From Camarhynchus parvulus (lineage: Eukaryota > Chordata > Aves > Passeriformes > Thraupidae), in NCBI RefSeq assembly GCF_901933205.1, contig NC_044574.1, positions 46,719,609-46,783,608 of the forward strand: a stretch of 64,000 bases of DNA, in the 5' to 3' direction. The translations under genes were made by a program, and so were the position numbers. Within the stretch, counting starts at the first letter, position 1; every line of letters begins with the position of its first letter. Of this stretch, positions 35,059-47,860 are shown one piece after another. Under the pieces are notes generated by a model. That model was given only the letters and a program-made list of their open reading frames with translations, was not told where the DNA came from and ran no database searches.

Positions 35059-35211
35059 CCTCAAAATATGTTTTAAATAATTGATTTCCATGCATCTAAA
35101 GTAAAGATCAGTTATTCAAAACATATTTATATTTGCAAAAAAAAAACCAACCCAAAACCAAACAATATGACAAAACAAATACTTACAAATAATTTAAAAC
35201 ATATTTTGAGG
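35059..35211. repeat. Long inverted repeat, 24-bp arms
   Basis: Arms 35059-35082 and 35188-35211 are reverse complements at 23 of 24 positions, with a perfect 20-bp stretch. The 105-bp loop is A-rich and A/C-rich and contains a further partial copy of the arm core (AAAACATATTT, 35118-35128). It could be a small fold-back (MITE-like) element. Confidence 0.7.
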
Positions 35212-35504
35212 CTTTTAATATTGCAAAATATGTGTCTCCAACAGTGGTAAAACCTCAATAAATATGATTTAACAATTCTTTGTATTTAATACATAATTGT
35301 GCTACTGAATAGAAGAAAAAATTAGATTCAATAGAAAGCTTGACAATGTGGTGGATGAGCTAGAGAAGCCAGCCTTTAAATTGATACCTGTTTAGTGAAA
35401 GGCATGCATAATTAACAGTAAATGGGAAGAGACCGGTGTTTATCAAGAATTCCTAATTATTGATCCAGTGCTGGGTGCAAACAGTGCTATATAATCTGAT
35501 AAAG

Positions 35505-35735
35505 CTGTGTTGGGAGGCTTCAGGCTTAACATTAGGAAGCTGAGAGGGTGCCCAGACACTATAATCAGCTTTCCAGAGAGGTGATTTGTGTCCCAAGGCT
35601 TTCCAGAGAGGTGATTTGTGTCCCAAGCCTGTCAGTGATAAGGGGTTTTTGCACAATACTCTTAATGTGTGTTAACTTTTGGTCAGGTAGTTGGGCTGGA
35701 GGATCAGGGTACATCCATTCCAGCTGAGTTTTCCG
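35505..35735 (+). mobile_element. CR1 LINE 3' fragment with an internal duplication
   Basis: Diverged but readable CR1 sense phrases: ATTAGGAAGCTGAGAGGGTG, CCCAGACACT, CCAGAGAGGTGATTTGTG, and near the end TTTGGTCAGGTAGTTGGGCT and CCATTCCAGCTGA. It is the opposite orientation to the copies at 20.7 and 47.7 kb. Confidence 0.6.
35568..35627 (+). repeat. Perfect 30-bp tandem duplication within the CR1 fragment
   Basis: Two identical 30-bp units (35568-35597, 35598-35627) starting GCTTTCCAGAGAGG. The surrounding CR1 is heavily diverged while these two units are identical, so the duplication is much younger than the insertion. Confidence 0.95.
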
Positions 35736-37478
35736 TATCAAAGGATAAATGAAGTTCTGCAGGCTGTTAAGATCAAGTGCAAAGGGAAATTTAAAATGGC
35801 TGGTGGTATCTAGGAGAGACTTTATTTCAACTGCTGAGGTTTTGATTGGTTGCATCCCTTTGCCCCAGGGAATTTCAGTTCTTGTTTTATGATACTAGAG
35901 GAAGCTGGCTGCACTTCCTTGGGCAGAGCTTCTACTGGCTTTACTGGCTGCTTCCTTGGAATAAAGACAGCAGAGCATGCACCAAAACAATGTTTAGGTA
36001 CTAAACAGTGGGCTTCAGTCTCACTTGTAATGTAATCAAGTTACCTGCCTGTAATTTCCCTTCCTTTTGTAAAATAGCTGTTGTTTGAAATCTACTTCAG
36101 ATACTGATGTTCCTTTACTATTGTGAAATCTGTTCTGGCAAAAGTAAAGACAGACACAGGAATTGTGTACTCTGTAGATTTTGCACTGGCTTTGACTGCG
36201 TGCCCATCATAATGTCACCATGCAGCTGGCTTCTTTGTGAAGAGTTGCTGGTCTCAGTAAGTTGTAGGCTTGCCTACCTGAAGTGTGTTTAATACCTGAG
36301 TTAGAGTGTGAATGAAACTGCATTAGCTTTTCTTTATGTCTGTATGTGGACACTCTTTATCAGGCCACCTTAATAAAGATTGGGCTAATCCACACCTAAA
36401 GTTACTTAGCGCATTAATCTGTTCTGTGCTAACTTTCCCAGTGCCTGGCAGGCTCATCAATCACCTGTCTCCCTTCTTTCTTTTGTTCACCCCCATTGTA
36501 ACCAGTGTGGTTATGGACTCAGTGTTTCTGAAGTGTTCTCAGCCTGGTGTTCCCCAGTTGGAAGTTAAAGGTTTCATGTTGAGCTCTCTGTGAGATGGTG
36601 GGGGTGCCTACAAACACGTGGAACTCCTGGGTCTCTGCAGGGAGGAAGTTCAGGTGAGCACTCATCTTCCATTCTGCTCAACACTGTTTCGTGTGCTTTT
36701 ATGGGGAGGGTAGTGCAACACAGAGTGCTGTACATGGGTTCTTCCAGCTCTGAATTAGTCTCTTTTATCTGTCTCTGACCACAACAGATGTTGGCAGCCT
36801 TTCTATTCCATATCCTTAAGTCAGACTAAGAATGTAAGTTCCGCTTAGAGAAGCTGTTAGGGAAAAATTTAACTCTTTCAGGAGGATTTTTACTGTGTTT
36901 TTTCTTGAATGCTCTTGACTTAATTTAAAGGGAAAAAAAGGGCAGCAAATTACAGATTGACACAGTCTTTGAGGTGTACTCAGATTATATTCCATAGAAG
37001 TGCTCATTGGTCTCTGCATTTTCAATCAACTTCCCTCCAACTGGAGGCACAGGGACAGAGGGTAAAAAGATCACAGTGAATATTTCTAATGCAGTTTGCA
37101 AAAGAATGGTAGCAGTTCTGTCAAAGGCTTGTGAATATAACCTTCAGCATAGACACCAGAGACACTACTGGCCATATCTATGGAAAATTAGCCCATCTGA
37201 CCCTTCTCTAGCAATCAATCAGTTGGCTCTATTGAATTTATTATGATATGAAACATCCTTTAAAAAGTTTACCTTTTCCCTGTAGGTGGAATTAACAAAA
37301 GCTTCACATGCCTAGATCCTCTTCAGGATAACCTTGGGCTGTTTGCTTTCATCTTAAAACAAATAAAATCAAGCAAAAATAAATCTATAATTTAAAACAA
37401 TCACAAATGTGCAGGTATTTTATTCCTATGGTTTACTGGAAAAAAAGCTCATTAGATTCATAATTATAAGAAAGCACC

Positions 37479-37496
37479 CTCTCTCTCTATATATAT
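37479..37496 (+). repeat. Compound (CT)n(AT)n microsatellite
   Basis: Five CT units followed by four AT units. Confidence 0.85.
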
Positions 37497-39702
37497 GTAT
37501 TTATACCACAATAATTTGAGAAGTGCCCATTATATCTCCAAACAGCCCTTGCAGACTGTTCACTGCTGCTCTCCAAGGTGATCAGCTGTTGGAAAGACCT
37601 TGGCAAGGGCAGAACCAAGCCAGCATTCTCCTTCCCTGCCGCACTCACTGCGCCTCTCACAGAGACCTGTACAGCCTGATGTATAGCTAGTTACTTGTCT
37701 TTGAGGGAGTGGAATGTAAGGATCTAATTTTCCTGACTGACATGGGCTGCAGAAGCGTACACAGCTTGCTCATATCCTTTGTGGAGTTGGAAGTGGAGTC
37801 ACCTTTTTTACTTTTTTCCTTTATTTTTTTTCCACCACACTGAGACGCCATCACATATGTCCAGAGGCTGATGAGCTGAAAAGATCTGGGAGCCACATGT
37901 GATCAGCAGAACCAACATCAGCCTAGAGTAGAGTTTCAGTGGGAGATGGCTTTTGGGAAAGTTCCCACAGAAATACCATGGTAGCATTGCTGTCCTTGCT
38001 CAGCCTGATTTCATTTATTCTGAGGCTACTTTACATTTCCCTGGCACCACAAAAATACCATTAATCAGGCATAAGGAGCCCTTGAGATCCCATCAGTGCT
38101 CTCTGGCATCACCAGAAGGGTGCCAAAGGGTTGTCTGTGTCAAGGTGGACCTGGCCCAGCGTGGTTATTGGCACAGGAGCTTGTGCTGAGCCACAGTGCC
38201 TACCCCACAGCCAGGAAAAGGGGACAGAGTACTGGGGTGCAGATAGTGCTGAGGGACGGTCACAGAAGCCTTTTTGGAATGTCAAAGCAGGAACAAGTTA
38301 CTGTTGTCAGTGGTAGAGTTGGAAGGCAGATATTTTTAATAACACAGCACAACAGGCTGTCCTTAAGGTTTGATCCCCCAAGTGTAGAAAGGGGAGTCTG
38401 ATCCCTCTCCTCTCCCATAAAAGTAGAAGCAGAGGGCCTCAGGAGGCTGGGATGACCACACAAGCAGAAGAGTCCCCAGCCAGCTCACTTGTAAAGTGTG
38501 GGCATCATGTCCTTCAGGGGAGGCCTGCAGGCCCCTGCCCTCAGTTTGCCTCCAAATTAGCTGCCCCTTCAGAGAAAGGAGCACCAAAACCAGACTGGAG
38601 GAAATGCAGAGGAAAGGTTGTATTTTTCCCAGGTTAGGAATTTTTGCTATCCTAGGTAAAGTTTGTCATCCAGCTTATTAATGGACATTTTGGGTAGGCA
38701 GTTTGTATGGCAGGAGGAAGTGGTGGTTGAGGTGGCAGTGGGGGGAAGTGCTAAGGGGAGGGCTGCTCTCCAAGGGTTGATTTTGTCCATCTTGTTTGGT
38801 GTAGGAGATGGTGCTGTGGAAATGCCAACCTACAGCTCCTGTCCTGCTAGATGTGGGCAGGAGGAGTCAAGAAGATAAGCAAGGGCATTCCTCAGTCCTC
38901 CTTCCTGATGCTAATAGGATGTAGTGATGTCTAGAATTGAGAGTTTATCTCTGGAGGAACTGTCTTGACTCCTGACTGAGGGAAAATATCAGATGCCACT
39001 GATTACTTCTGCTCTCTAAGTATTTTATATGTGCAACTTGTAATTTGGAGAAGGCTGCAAACTGAGAATTTCAGAGGCAGCCACTCCCAGCACTGTGAGA
39101 CTGCTAAGGCAGAGCTGGTCTCTGCCTCCATGAACTTGTTCCCTGTACTGGAGAGTGAGTAACCTCCAGCAGCACCTTCCCAGGTGTCCATCTCCTGGAG
39201 TGCCAAGGTGGCACCGAGGGCTTCTAAGCCATCCTAGTGCTGTGTACATGATGAGTATTTATCCATTCATTCATTCTCAGGCAGAGAAGGGTCTGGGACA
39301 GGCTGAGTGCTCTATTCACTTTTAAGGAAGTGGGACATACAGTGGGAATGCTTTCTGCAGCTCTGTGCATCTGGCCCTTTTCTTCACTTGATTCTCCTCC
39401 AAACTCCTGCAAATGAAACTGAGAACATTTTGTGCCCATTGACTTGCTTTCACTGTTGTAAGAAAAATGCAAGTTTCAGAGGTTGCAGTCAAAACCCTCC
39501 CCTGCCCCCTCTGTTTTGTTGCCAACCCAAAAAATCACCTATTCCTGTAATGAGGGTGGCAGGATAATGTCAAGTCTAAGGGACATATTCTGAAATGTCT
39601 TATTGTGGTGAGGGCTTTGGAGCTTCTCTCAGGAGACTTTTCTTTCTGGGAGCTGTTCTCTTATGCTTAGTGTGGGATTTAAACAGCAACATCCTGCAAC
39701 TA

Positions 39703-39738
39703 CTATAAAATAGTGTTAAACTATAAAATAATGTTAAA
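39703..39738 (+). repeat. 18-bp tandem duplication
   Basis: CTATAAAATAGTGTTAAA followed by CTATAAAATAATGTTAAA; 17 of 18 bases match. Confidence 0.9.
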
Positions 39739-42311
39739 TTATTTTAGATCATGCCAAGCCTGTTGGTAAATGTTTTCTAATAATTGATTGTTGGAGTGCT
39801 TCTTAGTAGCTTGTGGCAGTGTGGTCTTCCTCTTTGCAGGGTTATTGGTCTTTTAAGTGGGATCCAACTGCTTTCCCCAAAAGAGTGGAATTCTAGATTC
39901 AGCTAGGAAACACTTTGAAATTATACTTAACCTAAGGCTGCCTGTGTTATAGAACATGAAGGGATAATATTCTTTCTCTCTTCTGCAAATTCGCTTGCAC
40001 ATGATTAATTGCATTATTTATCTATGACTAAATACTGTATAAAGCTCTATCTTTACCAATCTCCATTGCAATTCAGAAGTGATATATTTATAGATGCTAT
40101 GTGTAGTCTCTGCTAAGTGTTGATTTTTCTGTTTCATTAATGTGTACTTTTGCATATACATGGAACTCTAATACACTGGAAGTCTAATAACTATTCCTTT
40201 AATGCTTGATAAACCTGTAATATCAATTGAAGAATATGAACAAAAAATGGGATATGAGCCAAATGGCACAACTGAGAGAGCTACATTGACTTCCTGATCT
40301 CTTGCTCTGTGTTTGTGGGATGACTTTCATAAAAGGATTCCTAAAAGCATCCAAAGTTGCTTCCACCTGCCCAAGAACACGGAGAAGTCCCACTGACTCC
40401 AGGTTTGCTTACACTGCTGTGTGGGACACACAGGCTAGAGATTAGCTCTAAATAAGATCAATTAAATTCCAGTAGTGCAGGAGACAGTCTGGGAGACCTA
40501 AAATTGGTCTAAGAATAACACCTAGAGATAGGAAAGGTGTAAAAGAATGAATTAGGTACTCAAAGATCTCTTGTCTCTGTTAGTGCACTCCTCTCTGTGG
40601 CCCAGTCCAGTGTAAACCTGGAGTTGATGTAATACTTCCGAATTTTTTTTATTATCTTTTACTAATTAGGGCCAGTCCATTTCTGTGAAGTAGGTTATGG
40701 TGTCAGGTAAACAGGCCATCAAGGCTGCTCTCCTCCAGACGTCTGTGAACCTGGAAAAAAGGCTGGTCTATCATCCAACAGGTAGAGATTGGAAAAGTAC
40801 TCATACAAATCATGTTAAATTCCTTGAGCACTTGTGTAGTGTTGGAAGAACTTGCGTGTGAAGCTACTGAATACTTGCTGAATATCTGCCTGCAGGCTGA
40901 TTTTGGGGCTGAAGAATGCTATCGATACTGGTGCATGTTCACGTGAGATTTTTAATCATATTGCAATCACACATCATATTGCATCCTCTAAAAAGGCTGT
41001 GAGTGACATATACAAAATCAGATTTTCTGTTCTCTAGGTTCTTCTGTCTCAGTCTTTTGAACCAAATTTTCTTGTAAAACAGGCCCTCAGTTAAAATCTT
41101 ACTCACCCCTGTGGCAGTTTCATGAACTGAGACCCTTATGGAAAAAAATCTGCACCAGTTGACTCAAAGAAGGCTTATTTTTGTAAAATCATGATCCTCA
41201 GGGATAGGGGACTTTCAAACAGTGTTGACAGTTTAGTGGGCTTTTTCTCTCCTGCATAATATGCCTTTCTTGTCTGCATATTTTTATTCTGGGATGTGTC
41301 TTATATTACAATATATTTTTCCTCAAACAATAACTTCCATTGCTGTCAAATGTAGCTTTTCTGATATTTGACTTTCAAAGAGTGTCCAAGAATAGGATGT
41401 AGAGAATCCCTGAGTCTGTCTACCTATGATCTTCAGCAACATTTGGCCACCTGAATCTGTAGATAGGGATTTCATTCTGCCATGGTCATCTTTTCTTTTA
41501 TCTCATGCCTTGAACATTGCCTCCATCTTGTTGAAAAAATAGAGATGGAAGAGAAGATCCTTTTTCATTGCCATCTGATGTTTTGGCTGCAGATGGTGGC
41601 TGACTAATGATGAACATCCTGTTCCCTTGTGCTGCAGGAAGTCCACACTGGAGAGGTAAGAGCACAGATGCAAGGGCAGCCTGCTGGGCTCCCCACCCTT
41701 CAGAATCTGCAAGTGGCAGCACTGTGCTGAGCTTCCAGAAAGTGGGAATGACACAAGAGATTGCCATGTAACTCCTGATGCTTTGTGGGTCATTGGAATG
41801 GTGATGCACCTGACTGGTTTTTAACTAATTACTGCAGTTTTCTGAAGTTGGCCATTTCAACCCATGGTCTGAAAATTTTATAGGGTTTTTTTGAGAAAAA
41901 CAGGTCCCTTGTGACCACATCTCTGCTCAAATGTGATTATTCTACTGAACAAATGTGAGTAGAAAATACAGTGGCTATTCAAAACAACACAATTCTTCAA
42001 CCTGGAGAAGAAATCCCTGCAGATTTCAACTCCAAGTACTGCTGTGCCTTGTCTGGGTGGATGGAATAAAGAAATAAGGAGGCTCTGAAATGCTAAGCTC
42101 AGCTGCAGCAAACTCACCAGCTTTTGCCTGAGAAGATACTGCTTCTTGAGCTGTACAGTGAGCATGAGCTATTTAGTCTCCCTTGAGACAGGAAAGCTCT
42201 GAACCTTCCAGATAAATCCATACTTTAATCCAGTCCTGGAGTAATTGCAAGGGCCCTGAGCAGAACTTGAAGTTGTCTGGGCTGGATATGCTGAGTTCCT
42301 CTTCACTCTTT

Positions 42312-42420
42312 CTGTCTGGGCACCTTGGAAATGTGTGTCCAGTTTCAGGAATACTGATCCTCAGAAGTGATAGAGCTTCAATGCTTAGGTCCTGTCAGAA
42401 AAGGTGTACAAGGATTATGT
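42312..42420 (+). mobile_element. Possible CR1 remnant
   Basis: CTGGGCACCTTGGAAATG, GTGTCCAGTTTCAGG and ATCCTCAGAAG resemble the CR1 sense strand around the coding phrase LEYCVQFW. The match is short and gapped, so this is tentative. Confidence 0.3.
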
Positions 42421-45400
42421 TTACCCTAGCACAAGGGTTGCTCATGAACTGGTTGCCAGTTAGCATTATTTAATGTATAGGAGAAGATACTAAATTTGCA
42501 GGCTAAGTAATTTCTCTGTTTTAATGCTCCATGGATTCCAGTGTTTGGCATAATGAACTTCATGTGGTAAATTACACTTAGGTTTCTTTTCACTTGTTTT
42601 GCTTTTGCAATTGCATTAATGAAGTCTCCAAAACTTACCTGTAAAATGTTAAGAAAAAGAATCTAAATATCTAGCTGAGAAATTGTAGCCTGAGTGATTT
42701 CTTCTTTCTTCTACCTGCTCCGCTACTACAAATGCCTGATGTTGAAAAAGAAAAAAAATTAGGGATAAACTGAAACTAGTTTTAGGAAGCTATATGTCAC
42801 AAGCAGGTAGATCTAAAAATAGGGTATATCTGCTATTAGTGATAGCTTTTCTGAGCCTCCCAAAGCAGGCTAAGAACTCCTTAAGGCTTCAAGGAGCAAG
42901 ATGATGGATGTTAAAGTACCATCATTTTTAGGCATTTTTCAAAATAAGTGGCTATTTTTCTTGCCATTTGGTGCCACAGAGCAGTATTAATGGTAACTAA
43001 TGCAGTGCAGGTTTAGACAAAAAGTAGTCACAGCAAAGCAATTTTAAGTCTCTCCAATACTATCCAATACTGTAAATAAATAGGAACACACTGTAAATAA
43101 TAGATCACATGACCTGATTCATTGGCATGAGTGTGGGATGTTCATGTTGCCTTCAAGTAGCATATAATTTAAAATAATTTAAAGAAAAAGATTTTCCAGT
43201 GTCCATTTTCAAGTATTCTGTATGTACTGCCTTTCAGTGTTTTGCTAGATATTGTGCAGTTTTACTAGTCCAGTCTTTCTGGCAAAGTTCATCAAGAGTT
43301 AGATGTTTTACAAGTATCTGGTGGTTTGTGATCCCTCTGATATATTAATCTTATTCAAGGTCACAGGGGAACCGTTGTTTCTATGCCTTGGGAAAAAGCT
43401 GTAAACCTTATAATGGGACTGCTTTATAAAGTATTTGCAGCTGTTGATTTTTCTCCAACCCCCTTTTCTTCTGTTTTTTGACACTTACTTCAAAAGGTTA
43501 GTAATTTTCAGGAAACATCATAATTCTACGATGTGAGCTTGTAAGGTTAAATTTGGCAATCTTAACTTCAAGTAACTCCTTTCCCTATGAAGAGGGAAAA
43601 TAGAAGACTGATTGAAGGAAATGTGCTAGGCAAAAATTTGCAAGTAAGACTGTTGAGAAATTGTGCCATTATTGATTTACAAAACAGAGCTATTAAGCAA
43701 ACAGTGAAGCAATTATCATTGTGGGCCAGCTATTCTGTGAGAGCTGCAAAAATGAGGATAAGGGTTCCACACTCAGGGGAGGGAAGGGGAGCACAGAGGA
43801 TGTTCAGTTGCAAGTCAGGAGAATAATGACGTTTCAGCATGTCTAATTGTCTAATGCTGCAGCATGTGTAAACTAGGGCAAGCTGTATACTATAAAAATT
43901 AAAAGCAAGCCAAGGCTGACAACTTTTTCTCTGAGTTCCGCTCTACTGCAGAGGAGTTGGCTTTGATGGGAGCTGTGTTTTCTGCCTTGCTTGCTGCTTG
44001 GCTCTCTCAGTGTGGAAGTGGGGATGTCCTTCAGTCAGCTTTGGAAGATGCAGTTGCAGCAGCGCGGTATTGCTGTTAAAATTATGTCTTTGAATTATCT
44101 CCAACAATCCCTCTGCCTTGCCCTCAGAGATTTAAGCTGGCAAGTGCTCAGCATTGCTCTAAGTCATGTCTTTGGATATGAACTGACAGTCTTCCTTGTG
44201 ACCTTCCAAGTTGGTGTGTGGAGTGCTGTGTGCAGGATGCACCAAAGAGAACAGGAGTTGTGCTGGAGCAGGGAGGCTTTGCATCATCTGGCTTCAGGCT
44301 CTGGAATTGTGTTGACTAGAAGCTTAATCTTCCGTCTAGTGAATGCAGAGACAGACTCCTCGAAGGAGAGACTCAGAGTCTACACTAGAAGTCTATCTCT
44401 TGCAAATTTTTTTGAGTTTTGAATTACAGCATCTGGAGCAACCCTCCTAAATATGTTAAGACCTGGAAGACTTTTGTTTGTGAAACTACTGGAAGAGATG
44501 GGAGCTGGCACTGAGAGAAATAATGGAAGCTAGCAAATTGTAAAAGATCGCAAATCTCAAGGAATAGTTAGCTTGGGAACTTGTGTTTCCCCTGTGTCAT
44601 AACATTCTGCCTTCCAAACTCACTATGCTATGTCACAAAAACTGTTCCTTTGTTGCCTCCATGGGTATTTATGTCTATTAATCATCACTGCCTGCTTTTT
44701 CCTTCGAATCTGTATTTTAATCATCTTGTTAAAGATCTTAATTTAATCTGTATATTGTATTTGGTAGTAAAAGCTGGCTAATGAGAAGTTAAACTGAACT
44801 GATTTTTCTGCAGTGGGAAGGGCTTGATGTTTGTGTCTTATCATGTTTTCTTGGACTGGGTCATTCAGAGTCTAGCTCTGTTCCAAGCTTTTCCTAGATT
44901 AGGGTGCTGTCAGCTGCTCTTGTGGTATGCTAGTGAGCCTCATGCGGCTCAAGGGCTGAAACTATTTTGGCTCCAGTCTTAGCAAATATTATTTAATCTT
45001 TTTTCCATTGTAACTTTAACCTGTGCAAAAATTAATGTAAATTAACAGGTTACTTAATGTGAAAGGAAATTACTTAGTATGGCATCTACTTATGGAACAG
45101 AAAAAAAGAAGCAATTTGGCAGCCTAACTTTAACTGGTGCTGAAGCATGGAAGCAGTAGTGTTTCCATATAGACAGCCATCCTCACAAAGGATGTTAAAA
45201 TATCAGGTAAATAATTTAATCTCTTAAAAGCCAAGTCAAGTTCAGATTTTGGGTACCCTGCTGAAAACTAAGTAGCTGCTGCCCAGGCATCACTGTAAAA
45301 ACCAATACCTTGGAGAGATAGGGACATAGACACTGTAGAGGCATTTGCAAGATCCTTATGCTTGAACAAGGATTAAAGCACTGCCTCTGCTCCCAGCTGC

Positions 45401-47654
45401 AACAGAACTGAGTTTATCTGTGTTTCTAATCTTTATAGTGTCAGGCTCTTTTTGGTTCTCTTTGGGACTGCATGTGTGAATGGGAAAATGCTGAAACCTA
45501 TGAGAAGGCCTTAACCCAAGGGGTTGCCTGGTTCAGTCTGAAGACTCACCAGACAGAGGTTATTAAGCCATCAAATTGCAGAGTATTTATCAGAAGTAAG
45601 CAGGCTTCTGAACTGCTGGAAATTGTTCTGTGAGGGGTTGAAGGTCACAGGTCAGATCCTTCCTCAGCTTTCCCTGCAACAAGCTTTCAAAGGTGAGAGC
45701 CAGCACTTTGCAAACTGCCAACATAAACATCTTCTTTCACATAATGCTGGCAGGTGTCTATGTATGCAGATATATGCTTATGTCTCCAGTTACTAAAAAA
45801 CCTTCCAGGGTCAGAGTAAAAAGAAAGCCACAAATCTGTATTTTTAAACACCTTGATATAAACCCATGGATCTCAGCACATGTGAACTTTGGAGAGTTTG
45901 AAAACCTTATACGGATTTAGATTTTGTCTATAGCACATCTCTGCTCTAGTCAAGTTCAGTGTGCTCATGCCTTTTAGTAGTTATGCAACAAAATACCCAG
46001 AGACAGATTTCTGTAATTAAAATCCTGATTACTGAGTAGATCAGCATGTGATGAGGCAAGAAATGGTGGCTAATATCTGATGCTATCTTGCAAAAAAGAG
46101 AGCCCTAAGCTTGAATTTGTTTAATGCTCATTTGGCTTCCCATATACAAAGATAATGATCATCTTTTGACAAGAACAGCTGTGATAATGGGTGAGTGCAG
46201 GAGCGTTGCTTGCTTTGGTTTGTGTTGCCGAGCATGACATTTAAAAGCAGGGAAAGGCATTTGTTTTAAGCCTTTCAAGGAGCATTTTCAGAGTTAAGCT
46301 TCACCTTCTCACTTCTGTGGCTCTAGGTGCTCACAGAGCTGAGCAAGAGTGACCCAGCATCACCACCTGGCTGCGGGCACCTCCTCTGCTGCTGCTGAAG
46401 GGCACCTCTGTAGCTGGCACTGGTTTCAGTACAAATCTGTGAAAAACGTTGAACTATGTGTTTGACTTCTGGAACAAGGGACTGGATTTAATGACCTAAA
46501 AAACCATCTGAGAACAAGATACACTTGTATATAGTCAGCGTTTCTCGCGAATTGGGAGTTCCGCAAAGACAACGACCAAAATTACTTTATTCCCTCTGAA
46601 ATTTTAGTGCTTCTGAAAATCACATCCATAGAGAGCTGTAGTTAGACACTGACAAAGAATCCTTGCCTTTAATTAAATTGTAAGTATTTCTGGGTAGTGA
46701 TTACAGTGATTTTAATTATTTCCTGTAAGTATAATACTACTGGCTCACACTAGAGCTTTTCAAAATACATCTCTCTACCTAAAAGGACAAATTGTATGCT
46801 CTGATCAGTGAACTCACGTGATTTGGAGATGATGTAGTTAACAGGGATTAGTATTTCTATGATTTTAAAGATTTAGCTGTCATCTTCCATTTACTTTTAA
46901 ATCTCACTTTTCTTCTTTTTATCCTGAGGGTATTACAGAAGGAGTTTCTTGCTAAATTTATCTTGGAGTTCTGAAACTGAGAAAAGAAAATTAAAGAGGA
47001 CTCATAGTTCCCACAGAAGGTATGGAGATTATTCAGCTTTATTGGGAGGGGGAAAAAAGGCAAGAGAAGAATAAAGCAGATAAATAATTTTACCATGTAG
47101 ATCAAGAGGGCATCCCATCATAGAGAATAGTGTGTAGAGTGGAAAAATCATCCTGGTGCCTGTGGGGTGGTGGGTATGACTTGCTGAAGCTCCCTGTTGA
47201 GCAGTCCCCTGATCATGCTTATCTATTCCCTGTTGCCCCAACTTTAGAACTGTGCAAATCCCTTCCTGTTCCATGATCAAGGGGATCTGCTCCTGCTCTT
47301 TGAACAGAACGGCAGCAGTTCTCAAATGAGGAGCATGTGTGGTGCCATATAATGGAACAAGTTCTTCTGTGATAGGTTGCCTGATCTGAATTGCCTGACA
47401 GTCCTTACAGTCTCTGCCTAGGGAATGATCGAGGTGGGACCCAGGGAATATCTCTAATTGGGTAGTACCTCTGGTCACATCCTAAGGGATGTGTCCTGCT
47501 CTAGACCCCATAAATGTGATGGCCAGTGTGTATCAACAAATTATCCACTTTGAATATAGCTTTGCCACTAAATTCAGTATTTATACTAATGCTGAATTAA
47601 TTTTATCATTTCTTCCATGGAGAGAAAAAATGCAGTGTAAATTTACAAATGCAA

Positions 47655-47860
47655 GCTAAAAATCATTGCAAGAAACCAACACCTGTGGAATGCCACTAGT
47701 CACTGCTCTCTACTTGGACCTTGAGCCATTGATCACAACTGCCATACAGCCAATTTCTTATCCATTGGGTGGTCCATCTGTTAAATCCATGTGTCTGCAG
47801 TTTAGTGACAAGGATGTCTTGTGGGCCAGGGACAAAATTTTAACATCTATTTAACACCTG
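47655..47860 (-). mobile_element. CR1 LINE ORF2 fragment (reverse transcriptase region)
   Basis: The minus strand, with two stops and at least one frame change, reads [20 protein letters not shown], then INGSRSK, then RAVTSGIPQ. These correspond to the CR1 reverse transcriptase phrases DTVPHDIL...HGF, VVNGSxSKW and VTSGVPQG. It is a dead remnant; nothing recognisable of the C-terminal part follows in 47029-47650. Confidence 0.8.

Larger units (their letters stand above)
35736..47654. other. Intergenic, no gene recognised
   Basis: Mostly unique AT-moderate DNA. It includes a CT/AT microsatellite (37479-37496), an 18-bp tandem pair (39703-39738), a doubtful CR1 remnant (42312-42420) and a small CpG cluster (46539-46574). 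A 143-codon plus-strand ORF (43991-44422) and a 149-codon minus-strand ORF (47029-47478) have no recognisable similarity. Confidence 0.55.

Noticed and set aside
43991..44422. 143-codon plus-strand ORF
   Set aside because: No recognisable domain, no supporting splice or start context; length is within what chance gives over this much DNA.
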